A program made the position numbers and the translations under genes. This document shows, one piece after another, positions 44,238 to 56,524 of a DNA stretch of 64,000 nt. Location of the stretch: assembly GCA_963971405.1 (NCBI GenBank), contig OZ020486.1, forward strand, positions 5,146,001-5,210,000, in the 5' to 3' direction. The notes under the pieces are model-generated. The model was not told the DNA's origin and made no database searches. It saw only the letters and a program-made list of their open reading frames with translations. The number at the start of each line of letters is the position of its first letter. Position 1 is the stretch's first letter. The stretch comes from Psococerastis gibbosa. Taxonomy: Eukaryota; Arthropoda; Insecta; Psocodea; Psocidae.

Positions 44238-46232
44238 GTAAGTAGGCTAATAAGTATACTAATTTGATAGTAAAGTAAACTAAAAATATTTATGAGCATA
44301 ATATCTTAAGAGTCTTAAACAATAATGTGCCCAGACTTTCGTGCAATCGATCGAAATTGGTCGAAAACAGTTAACACATTACTGTCAGATTAGGTCAAAT
44401 TGTTCGTTGGAGTATAAAATTATGGAAATAATATTGTCCTAAATGCACCGATAATTTTAAGGTTGCGCTTAACATCAATATGAGGGTAATAATCATAACA
44501 TTGTAAAAGTAAAGCCTAGTTCAGCATGAATGTAACTCGCCTTCTCCAGGAGTTATAATTGCCTGCATAGGGTAGTACTGCAAAATTAAGGCTCTGCAAG
44601 CAATGTATACCACAGGCATTTCTATCGCGGTGCATGCGCATTATGATTTCTCAGAATCGCGCCGTTTTCAAATTTTACTTGCGCTCATTTCGATACTAGT
44701 TAATTTGATTTAATCCATTAAAAATCATCACATTTAAACATTACACAACGTGAGGTTCTTTGTTCTTTAAAGAGTACCGTACTATGTAAGTACAGGAAAA
44801 TGGAAATGAATAAAATAGAAAATTATATTAGAAAATAACATTATTATTGCATTTCGGCTAATTTTTCCATTTCTAACTTGGGCATGCAGCATAGCCAATT
44901 TCTTTTGGATTAGCTAAGCCTTAAAAGTCTTTAGTCAAAATCAATAAATTCTTGGACTTTTGATATCCGTGTAGCCGTGTGCAGCTTGTTTCATTAAAGG
45001 TTCCCGACGCTTACTAATAACTATGCCCTAAGATAGTGAGTACGGTATGTTATCATTTTGCATATACAAGTTTTGGTGAGTTACGAGGTTTAGCCTACAG
45101 CACTTAAGGGCTGGCCTAAATTTGAATCTGGCATGGTAACTATAGGCCTGAACATCAACCCTGATCGCCAGGCTTTTATATACAGTATGTACCGACTTCA
45201 ATAGGTCATGTAGCCTAGTATTATCTTTTGTCATGTCATCTGGAAATAGAATTAAAATATTGCTTTTAGCAATTCATTCTATTTGACCTTTATTGTATTA
45301 CCGTTCGATTGCCTGGTCAGGAGCAATCCATTTGCCAGAGAATTGGATGAATAGCTCTATGATACGGAAGGTCAAAGGTCAAGACTTGCCCAGCCTGGGT
45401 CCAGCCAACTTTAAAGTGGGTTCATTGGTAGAGGTCAGGGGAAGAACGCGGCTGTTGGTCATGTTGCTGACTGCAACTTCCCCAATAACGCAGTGGTCAC
45501 TATTGGGATCAGCCCACATTGGGTTGTTTTTTGTGTGAACCCCTAAAGTGTTAATTACACCAAAATTGAATACGGTATAGTCTTTGAATGCCAGAATTGG
45601 CAATTACTTTAAACTGACAACGGCACTTGACAATATAAATTATAATATGATGGCTCCTGAAAAAATTACTAAATTTCAATAGGCAACTCCCATAGACGAA
45701 TAACTAATATGGCAACTCCGCCAACTCGTCTAGCTAGCCTACGCCCTACATAATACTATATTATATTCAATGCTATGTCACATAGGCCATATAGCGTATA
45801 CGCATACGGTGCAAACCCACCAGGCAGGCAGGCAGACACCAACGGCACCAGCAAATACAGCCAATGCTCAATACAGGTAAAAAGTAAAAAATAGGGATAT
45901 ATTGTTTCCATTGTACTTTGTAGGGTGTTGGCCTGGCCTTGAGGGTAGGAATGCGCGGCGCTGGTCCACTCCCTCCAGGCTCTAATTTTAGATTTTACCC
46001 TCCTGATTTTCAAGACGCGCGCGCCACGTTCCAAATTCCATGTGGCAAGTTCTCTGTGCTCCCTGCTCCAGCGCCCCAGCGGGCACTTGGCAGCCTTTCC
46101 TGAATTTCCATTCCCTCTGGCAGTCTGGCTACCTTCACAATCCGCAATTTCGCATCGCATTTATTTTTATATTGTAGTATTAACGTCTATAACGATTACT
46201 TAAAGCCGTAAGTGTGTGATGTGTTCTTTCAG
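44238..46232. other. Possible intron with open frames on both strands
   Basis: 45379-45603 (minus) reads NPMWADPNSDHCVIGEVAVS and looks protein-like, but the opposite strand is open too, so neither is called. TGCATGCGCA (NRF1-like) lies at about 44633. 45950-46150 is GC-rich. Confidence 0.3.
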
Positions 46233-46287
46233 GACAACTATTGCGCTATGGATATAATGGGAAAGTTGTTCGTTGGCATAAATAAAG
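46233..46287 (+). CDS. Candidate exon 2 (or first coding exon) of a small gene
   Basis: Acceptor TTCTTTCAG precedes 46233; donor GTAAGT follows 46287. Encodes DNYCAMDIMGKLFVGINK plus one base. Phase 0 in, phase 1 out. If translation starts at the internal ATG (46248), exons 2 and 3 alone give 53 residues. A GC-rich stretch lies upstream (45950-46150). Confidence 0.3.
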
Positions 46288-47053
46288 GTAAGTTTTTTAT
46301 CATTTTTTTATTATAAATATCCGGTTATACACGTAAAATACGTCATAGACCATATCATATAACTTATATAAGTTCTGTAGTCGCAGTCCCATAGACGAAC
46401 AAGGATAGCTACGAAATTTTCTTTTATTTATCGTCTGTAGGCCACCCTTCATAGGTACCTACGCCTTGAGTCTTGACCGATGCAGGTTACATGCAATGGT
46501 CAAACTAGGTAAAATAAAGCCATCCAATGGGCAAGTCTATGGCCGCCTATAATTTCTTTATTGATTGAAATATAATAATAAATATAATATGAAATATATA
46601 TATATAAATAAATATAATAATAATAAATAATATATGAATACCAAGAAATGCTTGCCAAATACGATATAAGGTATTGTGGTCTGTGGGACGTGGGTCACAT
46701 CCACATTTTCATTATCGTGCAGGGCCTCCACTTGGTCACTTTCTCAACTATTGGTTACTTTTTTTCAATCTAGGTAACTTTTTTCATATTTGGTTACTTT
46801 TTTGAGGGGTTTTTGATATATTTTTAATTTTTTCAAGAAATAAAAATTGTTTCTTGCAATCACGTGCAACTTAAAATTTGGCGTCGGCGGTAATATTTAA
46901 AATGGTATTGTGGGGTCTGCACACAGCAGTCTACACAAAATCCAAAAGCCAAACAAGGTCACGCAACCCCCATTCATAAGTGGCAACTCAGTACCTGGCG
47001 AGGCCTCGCTCCACCTCTCTGGAACTATCCCCTCGGCTTAACGCCTTAGCTTA

Positions 47054-47481
47054 GGCCGGTATTCCACATACGTACGTCAATGAAAATTATGAAATTGAAG
47101 GACATTTCAATTTCTCATTGATGGGGGCCATTCCATATGTTTTTTCAAAAATTGACAATTTTCAATTTTTGAAATTTGTTTGCATTTGTTTTCCTCGTCG
47201 CCTTATTATTTATTCCTTATTATAATTTTTATACAGAAATGCGTTCTTTTTAAAGAAATCAATTCAAATAGTTGTACTTGTCATATCCCATGACGCCATT
47301 TTTTAATTTTAGTTTGTTTGATTGTGATTTTACCAAAGAAGGAAATAACTTCTAATATTCTAATATTTTACTCTATGATCAATTGATAATTGATCAATTT
47401 TAACAATGGCATAGAGTAAAATTGAAATGTCCTTCAATTTCATAATTTTCATTGACGATGTACGTATGTGAAATGGGCGCC
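47054..47481. mobile_element. Palindromic MITE family P, copy 2
   Basis: 428 bp between TTA at 47051-47053 and 47482-47484. Ends GGCCGGTATTCCACATACG and its inverse; the arms share GTCAATGAAAATTATGAAAT with copy 1. The longer centre suggests a nested insertion. Confidence 0.65.
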
Positions 47482-47552
47482 TTACGGACATGGACTGTGG
47501 ATTATCCGCTACAGTAGTCAGTAAGTGTTAAGTCAGTAACTGCGCTGTACTG

Positions 47553-47635
47553 TAAGCGGAGTTAGGGCTATAAAGCCCTCTCTTACAATCAACTAGGAGA
47601 GCCCTGCTTTACATGCCCTCCAAAGCATTGCGAGA
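47553..47635 (-). repeat. Short dispersed repeat, partner of 19648-19745
   Basis: GGGCTATAAAGCCC and CTGCTTTACATGCCCTCC match the 19.65-kb copy in reverse. Confidence 0.4.
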
Positions 47636-47694
47636 AACTGCAGTGTAGCTCCTGACATATAAATAGAGCAAGGCCGCCAGATATCCGGGTTTTC

Positions 47695-48598
47695 GAAGGC
47701 CATAGCCAAGGGGGATGGGCTTATTGGGCTGCAGCCCCCCCCCCCCCAACAGAAGTCTTATTCATTGAAATAATATTGCATTTCACTCAAAAAGGGGAGA
47801 CCCCCCGGGGAAAAATTTGAAAATGAAAAAGTGCAAAAAAGTGGGCGGTTACATCAGGAAAGCTTGCAAAGGAATGGATATTCATATTGCTCCAAACAGG
47901 GGACCGGGGGTCTTCCCCGGGGGAATTTTTTTGAAAAAGTAGGTCCAAAAAAGTGAGGTTTTACGATTTTAACCGCAGTAAAGTTTATAATTTACTGAGG
48001 AAGACCCATTTATGTTGCCGAACTAGATTTATTTCATTCTCAACTTTTCATTTCGGGGGGGGGGGGGGGTGGAGGGGGCTTATTGGGCTGGAGACACCCA
48101 GTCCCCCTGTTTGGAGCAATATTAATATGCATTCCTTTGCAAGCTTTCCTTCTGTAAAACCCCACTGTTTTGCACTTACATTTTCAAATTTTTCCCCTGG
48201 GGGAGACCCCCGGGCTTGAGATAAATGCAATATTATTTTAATTAATAAGAATTCTTTATTTTGTAAGCTTTGTAAATTCCATACTTTACTGCTGTTAAAA
48301 TGCGTAGAACCCCACTATTTTTCACTTATATTTTCAAAATTTTCCGGGCCCCCCTCTTTGTGTTAACAACGATTTATTCCGCATACCCCAAAATATTATT
48401 AAAATATTATTATAAGCCTGTGTTCGCACCGAAGCTAAAACCTCTAATAAATTGCCTATGCTAAATCATATATACGAGTAACACACAATAACCTCTTTAG
48501 AATACACGGGATACAATTAAATTCTCAAGAAATAAATTTACACCAGATAGGATCAGTCGCCACAGCCACCCCCGAAAAAACTTCTGGCTACGGGCTTG
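47695..48598. mobile_element. hAT-like MITE family M, 904 bp, internally inverted
   Basis: Left end GAAGGCCATAGCCAAGGGGG, right end TCTGGCTACGGGCTTG. Flanks GGGTTTTC (47687-47694) and GGTTTTTC (48599-48606) form an imperfect 8-bp TSD. The left half and right half carry the same internal module in opposite orientation, around a 15-base G run at about 48055-48070. Confidence 0.65.
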
Positions 48599-48606
48599 GG
48601 TTTTTC

Positions 48607-49236
48607 AATGGCTTGTCCGGCTGAAAATTTGTGGACGAACCGGACAATGCAAAAAACGAATAAAATTTATAACCAAAATAATAAATAATTAATACAAAAT
48701 TAAAAATGTTTTTTCCATTCGGCATTAACGTTGCAATTTTGATTTCAGTCACTTCATTAAAAGAAATACAGAAAATTCAAATTAAATTTCGTAAAATTGT
48801 TAGTAATTATTATTGTACTTCCCTGAATCTGACAACACTGAAGAAGAGAGTTAAATTTTTAGGGCGTAGGTGTGTATGGAGTTGCAAAGTTTCCCAAAAT
48901 TGAAACACTGTCCTTAATTAATATAGAATTTTATTGCCCTACAAATTTCAAGTTCATCAAAGTTCATTGATTTTATATTGCTTGTTAGCGTATGAAACCC
49001 CTGACCAGGTTTTACAGTGATGTAACCTGGTTACTAAAAAGTCACTTTTTTCAAAGTTTAGGTTACTATTTCAACTATTTAGGATCAATTTTACGATGGA
49101 GGCCCTGCATTACGCATGGTACACACTAACATACGGTATGTGGATATAGAAACATGAAAAAGGAACCAGCTGGAGCATTTGAATTTCCCCATGTTCCCAG
49201 AAATATGTTGCCTTTGCCACCAAAAGATTGACTACA
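48607..49236. other. Nothing coding
   Basis: AT-rich sequence with short GTTACTTTTT-like blocks also seen near 46740-46800, perhaps repeat remnants. Confidence 0.35.
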
Positions 49237-49600
49237 CCAAGGCCGTAGGCAAGGGGGCTTATTAGGCTGCTGGCTGTAGCTCCCCTTTTCCGAAATTAAA
49301 AGTTGAGAAATAAATAAATCTAGTGCAGTGACATGAATATGCCTTCCTCTGTAAATTATAATGCTTTACTACTGTTAAAATAGTAAAATCTCAATATTTT
49401 TCCTACCTATTTTTCAAAAATTAATATTTCCCCCTGGGTAGACCCCCGGGCAGCAAACAGGGGGGTTTGCATCAATATGAGTAACAATTCCTTTGTAAGC
49501 TTTTTAAAATCTATACTCTGCTTACTGTTAAAATGCGTAAACCCCCACTATTTTGCACTAGCTTATAGTTTCCAATTTTTCCCCCGGGGGTTAAATCCAA
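49237..49600. mobile_element. hAT-like MITE family M, incomplete
   Basis: Left end CCAAGGCCGTAGGCAAGGGGG; internal module GTTAAAATGCGTAAACCCCC; no matching right end, though remnants continue to about 49920. Confidence 0.55.
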
Positions 49601-50429
49601 TAGTATTTCTATACAATCGAAACCGTTGTAATAATTAATTACACTACGTTTTACTGATTTAGTCCGCATAGCCGCAAAATATTATTTGCCTGTGTCTGCA
49701 CCAAAGCTATAAGTCTGCCAATAAATTGACGTTTGATATGCCTTTCCTATTATACAATATATTCGAGTAACACCATAACTTTACATAGAGAATACACACA
49801 GGATACAATTGAGGTCCCAAAAGACTATTTTACACTAGATAGGATTGTAGTCACCACAGCCCCCCCCCCTCCCCCTCACTTTCTTGTTGTGTTTTTTTTT
49901 GGCAAATCCGACCCTGTCGATTCCTAATCTGTCCGTCACCAGGTCAGATTTTAAGTTTGAAAGACAATTGTAGCCCCCGATTGCGCAATTAGAATGGTAT
50001 TGATTCTGACGCTGTCTTGTTTGTTAAGGAGGGGTCAATTTAGTTTGATAGACAAAAGTCCCATAAATCCTTTTTCGGGGGGGGGGGGGGGCATGAAGTC
50101 TACTCAAACTCAAAGGTACAGTATAAAAGTAAAAGTAATGCTAGTGGCACGGACAAATAATTTTACTAGGTCTACTGTAAATTGTGTGGTGATCCCAATG
50201 CGTTTTTTGGCTTTGGTTTCAGTATAATTTGTAATGCCTTTTGATAAATACACGCATTATTATTATTATTATTATTATTATTAGTTATTCAAGACGAGGT
50301 CATTAAATTAGGCCTATATCATAAAAATATCTACTAAAATTGTCCCATTAATTCTAAATAAATAAGTGTGTATTTCTGTTAAATTATAAAATTATACCAT
50401 CTAGTAATCAACACGTAGGCCTACCGGTT

Positions 50430-50790
50430 ATTTTGGGGGGTTTCGCTCTCAAAAAAACTAAAAGAAAACGGCTAAAAAAATGTTTTCTCGAAAACGGCTC
50501 CAACGACTTTCTTTAAATTCACATAATTATATTGTAGTTTTCATTTATGTTAACAAAAGGCAGTAGGCCTGGGGGGGGGGGCTCTCCCCCGCGTGAAACA
50601 TTTTGAAAAATAGAGCTAAATTATTGGGGTCTTACACATATTGAGAGTAATACGTTTCATACTTTACGGGCAATGAATATATTGGCGAATAGGGGGAAGG
50701 GGGCCGAGGTCTCCTTTTTTTAATTTTTTTTTGAAAAATGGCTGAAATAGTGGGGTTTTACGCGATTTGAGTGACTGCACTCTAGTGACT
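50430..50790. repeat. Decayed family E piece joined to family M module
   Basis: 50430-50580 resembles 24890-25010 (TCTCGAAAACGGCTCCAACG-like); from about 50570 a G run and GTGGGGTTTTACGCG-type family M sequence follow. Confidence 0.45.
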
Positions 50791-51119
50791 GTACTATAGG
50801 ATCGCATTGGCATTCCTCCCTGAAATGAAATCGTGGTTACGGGCTGCGTCTCATCGAACAATTCAGTGTGCTTTAGGATCAGGTATTTCTAGGCAATCGA
50901 GATTTAACCCTGGGAAAATTATTTACTATATAGACATATATAGACAGGTTGGCTTAGTAATAGAACAAAAAGAGTCCTTATTTATTTTATTTATATACCG
51001 TCATACTGAAATCGTTGATATTTGGTCCGCATTTCGGAAAATTTTATCTGCCTGTGCCCGCGCGAATGCAATAAATCCGCCAATAATTTGACGTTTGATG
51101 TGCCTATTCTATCATGTAT

Positions 51120-51821
51120 CAAGGCCGTAGCCAAGCCCCAAGGGGGGGGGCTTATTGGAGTGCCCCTCCCCCCCCCCCGAAATGAAAAGTTGGGGGAATT
51201 AAATAAATTTAGTTCGGTAGCATGAGTACGTCTTCCTCAGTAAATTATAAACTTTACTGCTGTTAAAATCATACAACACCACTATTTCGGACCTATTTTT
51301 TCAAAAAATTTCCCCCGGGAGACCCTGTTTGGAGCAATATGAATATGCATTCCTTTCCAAGCTTTCCTGCTGTAAAACCCCATTGTGTTGCACCTACATT
51401 TTCACATTTTTCCCACGGGGTTAATTTTTATTAATATGCATTCTTTTGTAAGCTTTGTGAAATCCATACTTTACTACTGTTAAAATGCGTAAAACCCCAT
51501 TATTTTGCACTTATATTTTCAAATTTTTCCCCCGGGCCCCCTCTTTGGGTTAAATGCAATATTATTTCTAAACTATCTAATCTATCTAATGATAACATTA
51601 CGGTTTATTCCGCATATGCGCAAAATGTTATTATATATAGCTTGTATTCGCACCGAGGCTAAAACCTCCAATAAATTGCCTATGCTATCATATACTGGAT
51701 AAGAGTAACACCATAACCAATACACTAGACACAATTGAATTCTCAAGAAATAAATTTACACTAGATAGAATCACAGTCGCCACAGCCACCCCCGAAAAAA
51801 AAGTCCTGGCTACGGGCTTGG
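51120..51821. mobile_element. hAT-like MITE family M, 702 bp
   Basis: Left end CAAGGCCGTAGCCAAG, right end CTGGCTACGGGCTTGG. Flanks TCATGTAT and TCATGTAC (8 bp, one difference). Contains two tandem copies of the internal module and G/C runs. Confidence 0.7.
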
Positions 51822-51829
51822 TCATGTAC

Positions 51830-52499
51830 CTATATACGAGCTAGTTGCACCATAACTCGTAAAGAAGACACAGCATACAATTGAGTGATCAAGAAAACAA
51901 TTTACTCCAAATATAGTATTATACAGTCACCGAAATGGCAAAAATTCCTAGTTACGGCCTTGGCTCGACCTGATCATCCTGGCAAGAGGCATTAAAAGAA
52001 GGAGAATATATTCGAGGGCGCAAATTCTTCAACTTGTCACCACCGCTAAAGTACCTCGGCCCGGCACTGCCCCTAGGCACAGTTCTCTGTAGGGGCCCTC
52101 CCAAAAGAAGCAGCTCCATTGGCTTTCCTTCACTGTTGCACTGCAGATGTAGAGTACAGTAGGTATTAGGAAAAGAGGGAACAATAAAAAAAAAGAGCAT
52201 ACGAGTAATTCTCGTAATACATGTCCTTACATTTCATTTTTGTAACGGTAACTTGTCACTGTCACGACACTAAATTTCCCACCATAATAAAAATTGAAAA
52301 TTATTTTTGTCATAAGAAATTTACTTATTTCATACTTTTTAAATTCGCTTTTTTTAATTTTGTGGGCCCCCTTCGTGTGGGGGTCCCTAGGCAGCTGCCT
52401 ACTCTGCCTATTCCTAAATCCGGGCCTGCACAGGCAGATAATAATTTGAGACTGTGCAAACTAAATCGTAATGTTATCATTATAACGGATTTGATTGTA
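51830..52499. other. Family M remnants only
   Basis: A stray right end (TAGTTACGGCCTTGGCTC) at about 51949 and GGGTCCCTAGGCAGCTGCC at 52380-52398; no genes. Confidence 0.35.
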
Positions 52500-52892
52500 T
52501 AGAAATAACGTTGGATTCAACCAAACAGGGGGGCTCCCCCGGGGGAAAAATTTGAAAGTACGTATAAGTGCAACATAGTGGGGTTTTCAATAACAGTAAA
52601 GTATAGCTCTAGATTTTACAAAGCCCAAAGCTAAAAAAGGAATGCCTATATATATATATTGCTGTAAATGGGGGATGGGGGGGTGTCTCCTACGGTGGAA
52701 ATTTTTTGAAAAATACGTATGTCCGAAATATTGGGGTTTTACGATTTTAACAAGTAAATTTTACAATGTTAGGAAGACATATATAGGTATTCATGTGACC
52801 GTACTAGATTTGTTAAATTCTCAACTTTTCATTTCGGGGGGGGGGGGGCTGCAGCCCAATCAGCCCCCCCCCCCACCTTGCCTACGGTCTTT
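52500..52892. mobile_element. hAT-like MITE family M, left end unclear
   Basis: Two internal modules in the opposite orientation to 51120-51821, G and C runs at about 52836-52875, and right end CCTTGCCTACGGTCTT. Confidence 0.5.
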
Positions 52893-53517
52893 TAGGGCCT
52901 ATTGTATTTATTAGGCGGCGAAAAAGTAAGCTTGTTTAATTTACATCTTTCGATTTAATAGCAGTTCGGTTATTACGTGGAGTTTAAATAAATTAAATAA
53001 ATAAATAAAGGTTACCTCTTCAACCAAAGTTAATTAAATGTCAGTGTTGTATACACCATATAATACTGCAATATAATATGTAATTGCATGTCCCTTTGAG
53101 AAATGTTATGAAGAAGTTATGAACCACGTTTTACAAATTCATTTGGGTTCAAAATCCAAAAGAACTCGTATAAGATGAGGATTGAGGTTGAAACTAGAAA
53201 CTGAATGTTGGGTATTTCAGAGTTCAGGTAGTTGGTACTTGTTAGGTATACATGAAGCGTAGCAACGGCGCAACGCAGGTCAAGACCATTCACCATTGTA
53301 CTAATTGTTTACCGTTATCCAGCTTGGCAACACTGCAGTACAAGACTACAAGATTATATATACCAATTACCAGGGGTATTTGACAAAAAGGAGGGTGCTG
53401 GGTGGCGGGAGCATTGTGCATTCCTTTTTGAAAACATTGTATCCGGCGTCACCTGACACCCTAGATAAACAACACCTTGGCCCTTGTTTCTACACTATTA
53501 GGGCTCTATATTAGACA

Positions 53518-53775
53518 GGTATTGTCATCCGCCATGTTGTATCCATTATAAGTCTTGTGTATAAGCCAAGCATTGGGTGTTTACCTATTTATTTTTATAA
53601 ATTTATCGTTGTTTATTTATTTTTATTTAAAAAACGTGCTACCAAGTAGGGAAGTTTGTAATAAAAAATTACTAAAACGTGTATCAGTTTTTTTCAATAT
53701 TTTTCAATCTTTTACTTTACTTACAATACTTACCATATAGGAAATATGGGATACAACATGGCGGATGACAATACC
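53518..53775. mobile_element. 258-bp element with about 27-bp inverted ends
   Basis: GGTATTGTCATCCGCCATGT and seven further bases at 53518 match the inverse at 53749-53775. No duplication seen. Confidence 0.45.
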
Positions 53776-54043
53776 CGGGTATATAGTGCCTTATACACTA
53801 TATATCGTTGTACATGTACTGTCCCAGCCATTATCGAAAATCGAAATTAAATGTTTGTTGAAATGGAGTGTAGAACCGAAAATAGATATTTCGCACACAC
53901 TCCAGGCCCATAGACAAGATTAGTGTCCACTACCCACCTTCTTTTGAGCAAGGCCCGTTTTTACAGATGAAGGAATCGTTGGCAAGGTAAACTAATAATG
54001 AAATGGCTGAGTCAGAGGAGGGACGAGACGAACGGGGGAGTCC

Positions 54044-54210
54044 CAAGGACGGATACAGGGGGTAGGGGGTAGCTGCCCCCCCCCAAAATTTGGTAAATCG
54101 ATTGTAAATTAAGTTATTACGCTCTAATTTAGTCGATCCTACATAAGTTTTTCCTATTTTGACCCTCAGCTACCTCCCCCCCCCAAAAAAATGGGCTGGA
54201 TCCGTCCCTG
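54044..54210. mobile_element. Small hAT-like MITE with perfect 8-bp TSD
   Basis: 167 bp, ends CAAGGACGGATACAG and CTGGATCCGTCCCTG, flanked by GGGAGTCC at 54036-54043 and 54211-54218. C runs near both ends. Confidence 0.8.
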
Positions 54211-54435
54211 GGGAGTCCGAGACGTCAAGTGCGTAGACAGTTCTCAGGCTAGGGGCAGGGGCACCATTAAGGGTCGTTGGTTATCAGCTCAATAAGAGGG
54301 GGGTTTTGAGTGTAATTTATGATGAGGGTACCCCCCACCATACAATTGTATGCATATTGTATAGGCGCGCCTACACAATTTGAAAAAAGAACATTCCAAG
54401 GAAAGTCTTTTAGAAATGCCAAGCAGGGAGTCCAG

Positions 54436-54616
54436 CAGGCCCGTTCCCAAGGGTGAGCCAAAGGGGCCATGCCCCCCCCCCCAAATTTGATAAAAAAAAT
54501 AATTAATAATGTAAGGGTTTTAGCTAAAACTACTAAAATGACTACGGATGTACCTATCATTTATAAAAAAAATTGTACTTGCCCCCCCCCCAAATTAAAT
54601 TTTGGGTACGGGCTTG
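54436..54616. mobile_element. Small hAT-like MITE
   Basis: 181 bp, ends CAGGCCCGTTCCCAA and TTGGGTACGGGCTTG. Both flanks carry AGTCCAG, offset by one base. C runs inside. Confidence 0.6.
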
Positions 54617-54800
54617 AGTCCAGGGTACGCCTCTCTGATTTTTTTATTTATTTTTTGCTAAATATATGATTATGGAACAGTGGGGTTTTTCGGATGTTGA
54701 CATCATTTTTTAAATAGACCTGAAATGGTGGGACCTAACACATTTTGAGAGCAGTTTAGATTTGAGTGACGAAGGGTTATGATAAAACGATGTTATGATC

Positions 54801-54992
54801 AGCGACTTCGGTGGCAAGGTGGTAGCATGCTTGTACTTGTGCGAGTCTCTACACACCTTGCGGTCGGAGACGTTTCGTGACTCGACACAAGTACCTACCT
54901 ATCAGGTGACTTAGTGAGGCTATTGAAGAGGTTAATCGAATACATTCATTAAATTGCTTAAGTACGCGATTTAACCTTTTTGTAAAAAAATG
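54801..54992 (+). repeat. Dispersed SINE-like repeat (family S2), copy 2
   Basis: Matches 4630-4790 including the terminal ATACATTCATTAAATTG. Confidence 0.45.
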
Positions 54993-56126
54993 TCAAATCA
55001 TTAGAATAGTCCTGAAGCAGTGGGAGTTCGTTTGCACATTTCAAGTTTAGATTTGACAGATGACTTATTAAAATATTTTAAATAGGGGATTTAAAACAAT
55101 AGTGGGAATTTGCGCAATTTAGTAGGCCTATAGCAGTAAAATGTATATTTTACAAGAATTTTATTTTATTTTACCATTACCCAGAAGCACTAATTTTTCG
55201 TTTGTATGAATTAGGCCTATTTGTAAATTTTATCTATGCCACATTTTCGGGGGAGGGGGTATAAACTCCCAGAACCCTCCTAAACCTACCAATACATTGA
55301 GAATTGATCCCCATCCCAGCTTTAGAAAAATACAAGTACCGGTATTGGGCTCAAAGCATTTATAATAACAAGTATAGGCCCTACTACAATAAAGGAACTT
55401 GGAAAGTTTTAATTTTAATCAGTCAATAGCAGTATATTAGGCCTACTGCAAAATCAAGGGAGATCTGGAGTATTGCTTCCTAAAAAAAGTTTGGAAACAG
55501 TAAACATGGGGTCGACTGACCGATTATTTCATTCGTAATATACGCATGCCGCATGGTTGCCTACCAGAAGGGCAGTTCGAGTCCCTTTAGGGCAATTTTT
55601 TCATTCTGCACTTAGAACGAGTTCGAGTGAACCCGTACATGCTTTCTTATACATCAATTAGTGTACTGCCGGTACCGTAAATGTAATGCATAATATGAGT
55701 AGTTCCATGGTAAATAATATTGCATTTGAGATAAAGTTCGGTTGCCTCAATTCCCCATATCCCTAAATCACTGAATCACGATATTATTGTACATAGACGA
55801 GCAGATCAATGTAATAATACGTAATGATAATACACAGTGACAGCAAGCCAGGGTAGGCTATGTCATATGAATTATCCATAATTTCATCAACAAATTATTT
55901 TTTAATGATAACCAAATTTGGGCAAATTCATCAAAGAAACCTTATCTAGTGTTAACTCGTCAAATCTTTAGGGGGGGGGGGGGTCGTGTTAATTAATTGT
56001 AAATACCGTCATTAATTAATTTGATTACCGGTACTGTAATCATAATTATTATCAAACACATTATTGTACAAAAACTATTAAATAAAACTGCTCGGTATAC
56101 CTAATTTATTTTTCTTTTCCTTGCAG
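54993..56126. other. Nothing firm
   Basis: GCAGTTCGAGTCCC at 55573 resembles a B box without the rest of a tRNA. An 11-12-base G run sits at about 55972-55983. Confidence 0.35.
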
Positions 56127-56248
56127 GAATCACCGGAAGAGACCAGGACATGATTGTTTTCCTCAATGTTGAAGAAATTAATACTACCTATTCGGGCGAT
56201 ACAGCTTACGAACATACGAACAAGTTATTTAGGGAAATGAAGATATGA
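56127..56248 (+). CDS. Candidate terminal exon of the same small gene
   Basis: Acceptor TTTTCCTTGCAG precedes 56127. With the base carried from 46287 it reads GITGRDQDMIVFLNVEEINT and then TYSGDTAYEHTNKLFREMKI to TGA at 56248. Phases agree with both upstream candidates, giving 113 residues if all three join. The 9.8-kb intron would hold the MITE cluster. Function unknown. Confidence 0.3.
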
Positions 56249-56524
56249 AAAATTTGGGGCCAGATTGGAATTCTAACAGCCAAGCCCCCCCCCCCCTTGC
56301 CCGCGAGAGAGTGAATGGACAAAATATATACAGGTTAACATTAACGGGTAAGTGATGAGCGTGACATTAACAAGTCCTCAGATGGGACCCAAAGTATTTC
56401 AAAATAAAACGAGTGACATTAAGTTTCATAAAGTTAATAAAGTGGTTATTGTGTATAACTGCATAAATTGCTTACACAATTATTTTGTTCAATATTCGAT
56501 GTTAGCATTTTCATTGATATATGC

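Noticed and set aside
45293..45603. Gene on either strand at 45.3-45.6 kb
   Set aside because: Both strands are open over the same interval, there are no splice signals I trust, and neither product matches a known domain.
45756..46160. Minus-strand 134-residue frame in GC-rich sequence
   Set aside because: Composition-driven; ends in hydrophobic low-quality sequence; more likely a promoter-like GC-rich stretch.
55553..55592. tRNA or SINE head from GCAGTTCGAGTCCC
   Set aside because: Only a B-box-like stretch; no D arm, anticodon arm or acceptor pairing found.
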